Assembly (NCBI GenBank): GCA_001695595.3
Contig: MBPM02000193.1
Span: 1-64,000 of the forward strand
Source: Plasmopara viticola
Lineage: Eukaryota; Oomycota; Peronosporomycetes; Peronosporales; Peronosporaceae
Length of the DNA stretch: 64,000 bases
Direction of reading: 5' to 3'
In this document: in pieces, positions 57,169 through 64,000 of the stretch
Numbering within the stretch: the stretch's first letter is position 1
How the letters are laid out: every line of letters begins with the position of its first letter
Position numbers and translations under genes: made by a program
The notes under the pieces: generated by a model
Told to the model about the DNA's origin: nothing
Database searches by the model: none
What the model saw: the letters and a program-made list of their open reading frames with translations, nothing else

Positions 57169-58817
57169 TTAGCAGCTCACATAATATGAGTAATTGCACA
57201 AAGAGAGCATTACCAGTGATTGCGGGGTTTTATGACTTTAGCCTGCTTTTATATCATGGTTTGTGGTATCATGAGTATAGCTGCTAATGATCCTACAAGT
57301 AACAGAAAAGTTAACGTATTTAAGCTGCTAGTTCATACAAGTATTGATTGAAGCTCTTCTGTTAATACTGAATACCATTTTGTTTCAATCAAGATATCGC
57401 ACGTCAGAGCCTTTTTATGTGCTCGCCCGTCAAGCTTCGAAGTGCAGTCGTGCCATAATAAAAAAAACTAACCTTGTGGCCAGCCAGTCATCTGGTAAGC
57501 TACGTACCCGTTTCTGCCTACTGTGAACTTAGCGTATGAATGGCTATCTTTGACAGTCAAGCATACAGACCTGACTACCCAACGTTAATTAGGACCTTTT
57601 ATGGTGTTTGAAACTCCTCAAAACTGCTTTAACTACAAGCAAGCCATATTTGTATTGCAAAGCACAAGACTCTTTAAGGCTAAACCATCTCGATCTGTGA
57701 CCCTTGGTGAGGCACAAGTGAGCTTTGTTTTTTCTGTACGAACACGTCAAAATGACACTGCCACTATTCGCTTTACGAGGATTGTTTTATCTAGGCCTCT
57801 GGAGGATTTATCCTGCTTTCATAGAGCTAAGTGCTGCTGTATTTTGAATCAGGCACGAGGTTTGACCTCGTCCTTGACTAATTAGCCATGAATCCTGGAT
57901 TGAGTGGAGATCAAAGACCTAAGGTGCAATATTGCACTCAGCGAACGCTTGATGAGCTGTAAACTTACTTTTTATAAAAAAAGACATATTGACGTAGACA
58001 CTAAGCCGACTCAGTCAATGTATTGGAAATTGGAATGTCAGAACTGGTGTCGAGGTCAGAAGTATGGACCATAACGCATGTAAGGTGGTTGGAATGTGCA
58101 TGCCGTGAGTGGTATGGCTGCTTTGAGCCAACCAAGTACGAGCGAAGCTTTACCAATCAGCCAAAATAGCAAATGCGATGTCCTTTTAGACACGTAAAGT
58201 GACACTTTATCTACAAATCGATGCTCGTGAAGAAGCGTTTTGCTTCAACCTATGAAGGTTGAGGCTGGCTACAGGCCCTGGATATGCACGAAAAGTGCCA
58301 CGTAAGCCACAAAGCAGCGATCGCTAAAGATAGCGCCCGCTATATGCCATTTGTGAAAGAATCAGCCATCAGCCAAGGCCTCCACGGCTAATTGGCTAAT
58401 ACTAAGATAAGAGAGGGATATGACAAGCACAGCTTTTTGCTAAAGTCCAATGTAAGAGATGGTGTGATCGTGTCGATAATATCACAACACGCAAAGTCAC
58501 TTCGGGACTGTCGATCTCTTGGGAGAATAGATAGCAATAGCGCTCACCACAGAGAACAGTCGAGAGTGTTCATCTTTGTAAAAGACGGTAGGACTTCACT
58601 GTTTGTCCTTCTGGAGATAAAGTTGATGTCATGATAAGTCTGAAGCCTATTATCGCCGTGAGTACCCAGCTTAGGCTGTATGAGATGGTTATGGCAAAAT
58701 TCGAGGACGACTTTGTGCTCAGTGATTAAGCTTGGGATGTGGCCATCGTATAGAATGAAGAGCATTTTTGCTCATCGAATCAGTCCGAAATTACACTTAA
58801 AAAACACTTAGTACCAT
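57169..58817. other. spacer, no gene supported
   Basis: Frames of 60-94 codons without recognisable domains (57601-57885 is the longest). The right part, from about 58000, may be decayed gag/protease sequence of the Gypsy element that follows on the same strand, but no motif proves it. Confidence 0.4.
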
Positions 58818-60900
58818 GTGTGTATTGTCGGTATGAAAGATCCATTGAATACGTATTATTTTTTGGCGGAGGAAACCAGAATGTTCAACCGCAAAACTTG
58901 CCTTCAGCGCTATCAGTCGATTGAGGTGCACGGGATTATTTGTAGAAAGCGACCGCGCCAGTGGCTTTCATTTGAAGTACAGGCTGACGTTGCTGATGCA
59001 GCACGTGGAGTGGAAAGCTTGAAAATCGAGTTTTCCCATTCCACGCCGACATTCTGAGTCGAGGCAACAAATCGCAGGTGGCGTATCGTATACACCTATA
59101 ATGAGTTAAATGCGGCAACCGCCTTCACTCGTGGCGCCAATTTTTGAAAAAATGTGAAGAAAAAGGATGTATTGTGTACAGTGCAACCGCAGACATATTG
59201 AAGTTTCAAGCGAGAGAGTTTTAATACGGTCAGCACTCCGGGTGATATTCTATGCAACTGGTTGCTCATGTGGCAAAGGCTTTGAGTGCGCCAACAGCGT
59301 TTAATTAGCCGGTAACACAACTACTTTGGCCTTGAATAGCGTACGCACATTTGGAATTTTTAGCCACATTTGTGCCGTGTAGGTGTAGACAGACGCGATA
59401 AGCCGCACTGTCCACCGCGAGTGGTGCACGAGTGCATCAGCGCAAATAGCAGATAAATGAACGCTCGGCGCAGAAGTAATTTTTAAGGTGCTTAATAAAA
59501 ACATTATACGTTGGGCAAACCCGGTAAAGGTAAGCTAGACGGTGCAATTAAAAAAAAAAGCCAAAGGAGTGGTTTAAAAGTGCCAATCGATTGCATGAAA
59601 ATTGTGCTATTTACGCAAAATTGACAAGACCACGTTTTTTTTAATAAGAAGGAACAGAAAATGAATTTGAACTACCCAGCATTACAGTGCATTTTCCGAA
59701 GTTAAGGGAGATCTATAACAGGTGCCAATCCTGACCCTGACTAATCTGAACGACCGTTCGGTGACGTTCATAACGAATCAGATTGTGCCAACGGCAGTAC
59801 TCTGCTACAAGCAGACCCCGAGAAGCGTGATCGAGTGAACGCGTTAGATCTCGGCGGACTCAAGGATACCGGGATAAAAAGGCCCTGTCCATGAAAAGAG
59901 CTCTTTTCGGTAAAGTATGCCGTCAAGTTGAGCAATTACCTGCTAGGCTCGTACTTTACACAAATCATGCAGCATTACCCACCACGACAGTCGTCTCTTA
60001 TTACGCAGAAAATTGTTGGATGGTTCACTTGTTCTGCGGAACATGATGGACAGGCCAGAAAACATGATGCTTTTACACATGCGTTATCGCGTCACCCAGA
60101 CTCTTTTCACACCCGTCACCTTCTCGTTGTACCGTTTGGCACGTGGCACGTATGCACAGGATGACATGTGTGTCAATTAGTCAAATGCTTCGAAGAGCAA
60201 CTAGATGAAAGTCTTGGACAAGAAAAGGTTGGCGTGGTTAAAGCGAGGCTATGTAGGTTTTCGGAACAATCCGGGTTGTGATTATGAACCACCGATCAAG
60301 ATGACCTACCACGTGAAGTGGTTTCTTATGACGAGGATATAACCTCTATAATTCTCTATGAGCCTATAGTAATCTGCTTGGCGGCGACCTCGGTCGAGAG
60401 AAGACGTATAACGTCATTACGAGTGGTCTTATCCGTACATGTGGATTTACATATGTGCTCTCATGCAAGTGCGCCAACGAATTAACCTCGCACTAAATTT
60501 GCCCATACCATTGGCAAGTATGCAGGTGCCTTCGTGCATCGAATTATGTGGGCTCGGGTCGCCAAAGGGCTCGGCAGACAAGCCTTGTACTGCTGGTCTT
60601 TATTGACCGTAGATCCGAAATGGCCTATTCAGTGGCTCGGGTGATAGCGAAGACCAGCAGGTCTTTTTCTCGAAGGTTTTCATAGATTTTCAACCTAAGT
60701 CAATTGTCTTGGATCGAAGTTTCGTTTGCGAATGTTTTTTGAAAGGCTCTTAAGTGCTTGGCATCAGGCTCGTCCTATGCACAGTGAACTATACGCAGAT
60801 TAAGCGTCAGACAGAGTGAGTGAATCGTGTCGTCGAAGGCGTATTATGCGGTGTGTGCAGACAAGGCATTAGAGCATCATGTCCCCACTCCTCACATTTT
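58818..60900 (+). pseudogene. Ty3/Gypsy pol remnant: RT start, RNase H, integrase
   Basis: Three blocks lie in the right order on the plus strand. WRIVYTYNELNAATAF near 59080 matches the reverse-transcriptase F/WRxVHxYNxLN start. KELFSVKYAVK with NYLLGS (59900-59950), then HDAFTHALSRHPDS (60058-60110), matches the RNase H KELLAxxYALxKxxxYLLG and NxxADALSRRPD blocks. LVFIDRRSEMAY near 60595, PKSIVLDRSF near 60700 and RQTE-stop-VNRVVEGVL near 60810 match the integrase core. Every block is broken by stops or shifts. It is in opposite orientation to the Gypsy remnant at 50.4-51.6 kb. Confidence 0.78.
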
Positions 60901-61681
60901 CCAAAGAATAATTTCGTTTGTGCTAGACCACGATCTACGTGAATAAGTTAATCAACTCTTGCGCTAATAGAAGTCATCGCACTGTGAATCGAGGAGAAAA
61001 TGAGCTTATCCGAATTGAGTAAACAAGGCAAATACTATGAGCATAATAGAATGGCCAAAAAACAAGACGATTTAACAACAATATATTTGAATAAAAGAAG
61101 AGACACCAGGATAGACAAAAATATTCGATTTTATAAATTTTAAATGCTAAGTTTTAGATAACAAATACAGCTGCAGATGTCTCAACGACGGAGATTTCTT
61201 GAAGCATATAAATTAGTAGCCAGAAGAGGCTTAGCGTACATGCTTATCACTTCTTATTAATTGCTAATGCACCCAGTTTTGTGCGCGGCCTTGTCTAAAA
61301 ACTGGATCAGGTGGACATGAAAGCGTTGACACCGTGTTTTATGCAGCCATAACCACGAAGGGCCGAACCGATAGTTGACCTAAAACGTTTTGTGCACGAA
61401 TTGTCACATTCTGTGTCTCAAGGGGCGCGAGTCGAGCGACCTTTTCATGGAGAGATGCTATTGGCTCGAGATTTGATGGGGCTAGACCTAAAATTTGGAC
61501 CTGCGACACCTAGCGCATGCTTTGGCTAAGACAATGACGTCTGTACTCATCGGGTCCTGGGTAGACGTCGATCGCGAGTGACAACATGGCTACGAGTACA
61601 CAATGAGGTACATGATGCTGGAACATCGTCATTCTACTCTCTTCGATAAATAAGTCAAGTGCCACTGTTAACAACGCGCGG
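60901..61681. other. spacer before the right satellite block
   Basis: No recognisable gene. An 84-codon minus frame crosses the boundary into the satellite and is not credible. The satellite resumes abruptly after GCGCGGCCGTCTGTGCATG. Confidence 0.45.
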
Positions 61682-64000
61682 CCGTCTGTGCATGTCTTGA
61701 GCAATAGAATGGATGTATCTTTGGCTTTACAACGTCTCAGCGCTCCAACAGAATGATAATTCACTTCGTTGGGGCTCTATTGCCTCCGTGCATGTCTAGA
61801 GCGATGAAAAGGACGTATCTCTAACCGTACAGCGTCTCAGCGCTTCAACAGAATGATTATACACTTCGTAGGGGCTCTATTGCATCTGTGCATGTCTAGA
61901 GCGATAGAAAGGACGTATCTCTGACCGTACAGCGTCTCAGCGCTCCAACAGAATGATTATGCAATTCGTTGGGGCTCTATTGCATCTGTGCATGTCTGAG
62001 CAATAGAAATGCCGTATCTGTGGCCGTACAACGTCTCAGCACTCGAACAGAATGATTATACAATTCGTTGGGGCTCTATTGCATTTGTGCATGTCTAGAG
62101 CGATAGAAAGAACGTATCTGTGGCCGTACAGCGTTTCAGAGCTCCAACATAATAATTATACACTTTATTGGGGCTCTAATGCATCCGGGAATGTCTAGAG
62201 CGATAGAAAGGACATATCCGTGGCCGTACAGCGTCTCAGCGCTCCAACAGAATGATAATACACTTCGTTGGGGCTCTATTGCTTCCGTGCATGTCTAGAG
62301 CGATAAAAAAGACGTATCTGTGGCCGTACATCGTCTCAGCGCTTCAAAAGAATGATTATACACTTCGCTGGGGCTCTTTTGCATCTGTGCCTGTCTAGAT
62401 CGATAGAAAGAACGTAACTGTGGCCGTAAAACGTGTCAGCGCTCGAGCAGAATGATTATACACTTCGTAGGGGCTCTATTGCATCCGGGAATGTCTAGAG
62501 CGATAGAAAGGACGTATCCGTGGCCGTACAGCGTCTCAGCGCTTCAACAGAATGATTATACAATTCGTTGTGGCTGCATTGCATCTGTGCATGTCTAGAG
62601 CGATAGAAAGGACGTAATTTTGGCCGTACAATGTCTTGGAGCTCCAACATAATGATTATACACTTCGTTGGGGCTGTATTGCATCTGTGCATGTCTAGCG
62701 CGATAGCAAAAAGGTGTCCGTGGCCGTACAGCGTCCCAGCGCTCCAACAGAGAGATAATACACTTCGTTGGGGCTCTATTGCCTCCGTGCATGTCTAGAG
62801 CGATATAAAAGACGTAACTGTGGCCGTACAACGTCTCAGCGATCGAACAGAATAATTTTACAATTCGTTGGGGCTCTATTGCATCCGGGCATGTCTAGAG
62901 CGATAGAAAGGACGTATCCGTGGCCGTACAGCGTCTCAGCGCTTCAACAGAATAATTTTGCACTTTGTTGGGGCTTTTCTGCATCTGTGCATGTCTAGAG
63001 CGATAGAAAGGACGTATCTGTGGCCGTACAGCGTTTCAGCGCTCCAACAGAATGATAATACAATTCGTTGGGGCTCTATTGCATCCGGGAATGTCTAAAG
63101 CGATAGAAAGGACGTATCCGTGGCCGTACAGCGGCTCAATTATTCAACAGAATGATTATACGCTTCGCTGGGGCACTTTTGCATCAGTGCATGTCTAGAG
63201 CGATAGAAAGGACGTAACATTGGCCGTACAGCGTCTCAGCGCTCAAACAGAATGATTGTACAATTCATTGGGGCTCTATTGCATCTGGCATGTCTAGAAC
63301 GATAGAAAGGACGGATCTGTGGCCGTACAGCGTCCCAGCGCTCAAACAGAATGATTGTACAATTCATTGGGGCTCTATTGCATCTGGGAATGTCTAGAGC
63401 GAAAGAAAGGACGTACCTGTGGCCGTACAGCGTCTCAGCGCTCCGACAGAATGATAATACAATTCGTTGTGGCTGCATTGCATCTGTGCATGTCTAGAGC
63501 GATAGAAAGGACGTTTTTTTGGCCGTACAATGTCTTAGAGCTCCAACTTAATGATTATACACTTTGTTGGGGCTCTATTGCATCTGTGCATGTCTAGAGC
63601 GATAGAAAAGACGTATCCGTGGCCGTACAGCGTCTCAGCGCTCCAACAGAATGATAATACACTTCGTTGGGGCTCTATTGCCTCCGTGCATGTCTAGAGC
63701 GATATAAAGGACGTAACTGTGGCCGTACAACGTCTCAGCGATCGAACAGAAAATTTTTACAATTCGTTGGGGCTCTATTGCATCCGGGCATGTCTAGAGC
63801 GATAGAAAGGACGTATCCGTGGCCGTACAGCGTCTCAGCGCTTCAACAGAATAATTTTACACTTTGTTGGGGCTTTTTTGCATCTGTGCATGTCTAGAGC
63901 GATAGAAAGGACGTATCTGTGGCCGTACAGCGTTTCAGCGCTCCAACAGAATGATAATACAATTCGTTGGGGCTCTATTGCATCCGGGAATGTCTAGAGC
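61682..64000 (+). repeat. 100-bp tandem satellite array, right block
   Basis: About 23 copies of the same 100-bp unit as at 1-9370, same orientation, running off the window end. A higher-order period of about 900 bp (nine units) is visible: a block beginning near 62641 recurs near 63540, with the same private variants (GCGATCGAACAGAA and the CCGGGCATGTCTAGAG pair at 62882 and 63781). Open frames here are satellite readings, not genes. Confidence 0.97.

Overview
This window reads as nuclear DNA of a plant-pathogenic oomycete (Peronosporales: Phytophthora or downy-mildew type). The main reason is a complete Crinkler (CRN) gene with the LFLAK and HVLVVVP signatures, which are diagnostic of oomycete secreted effectors. 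Supporting signs are Copia, Gypsy, LINE and MULE debris, a ubiquitin-like/RING gene family, long gene-poor stretches and a large satellite. No tRNA, rRNA or CRISPR was seen.

Layout. 1-9370 and 61682-64000 are the same 100-bp tandem satellite in the same orientation, so the intervening 52 kb is an island inside or between satellite arrays. 10938-13130 (minus) is a decayed MULE transposase with a C-terminal OTU cysteine-protease domain. 14790-18449 (plus) is a decayed Ty1/Copia element cut off abruptly inside RNase H. 18449-30095 is an endogenous polinton-like virus (PLV). 30096-61680 is mostly anonymous decayed sequence. It contains a ubiquitin-like/RING-H2 gene (38169-39392), a duplicated pseudogene copy (45502-46750), two opposite-strand Gypsy remnants (50452-51600 minus, 58818-60900 plus), a second deleted LINE copy (51900-52219), a frameshifted MNN1-like glycosyltransferase (54357-55702 minus) and a 669-bp inverted-repeat transposon with an 8-bp target duplication (56492-57160).

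The centrepiece is the PLV. Its morphogenesis genes are an adenain-like protease, a double-jelly-roll major capsid protein with the SPFDSAP signature, a fibre with a C-terminal S74 chaperone-like domain, an A32-type packaging ATPase, and a penton/minor capsid protein, plus small orphan genes. Protease/capsid and fibre/ATPase form two divergent pairs over 60-bp and 50-bp AT-rich gaps. No DNA polymerase, helicase or integrase is visible. Capsid, penton and protease frames are intact, while the fibre and ATPase carry frameshifts, so this copy is probably an inactive provirus.

Two cellular insertions lie within the PLV interval. A LINE with a 13-bp target duplication splits a small viral-type gene of exonuclease-X/DUF3820 character; removing the LINE and one duplication restores that frame. 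A complete 609-codon CRN gene with a P-loop NTPase and a putative PD-(D/E)xK-like tail sits between that gene and the capsid module. A host effector embedded in, or carried by, an endogenous virus is the most interesting observation here. Whether it is viral cargo or a later insertion cannot be decided from one copy.
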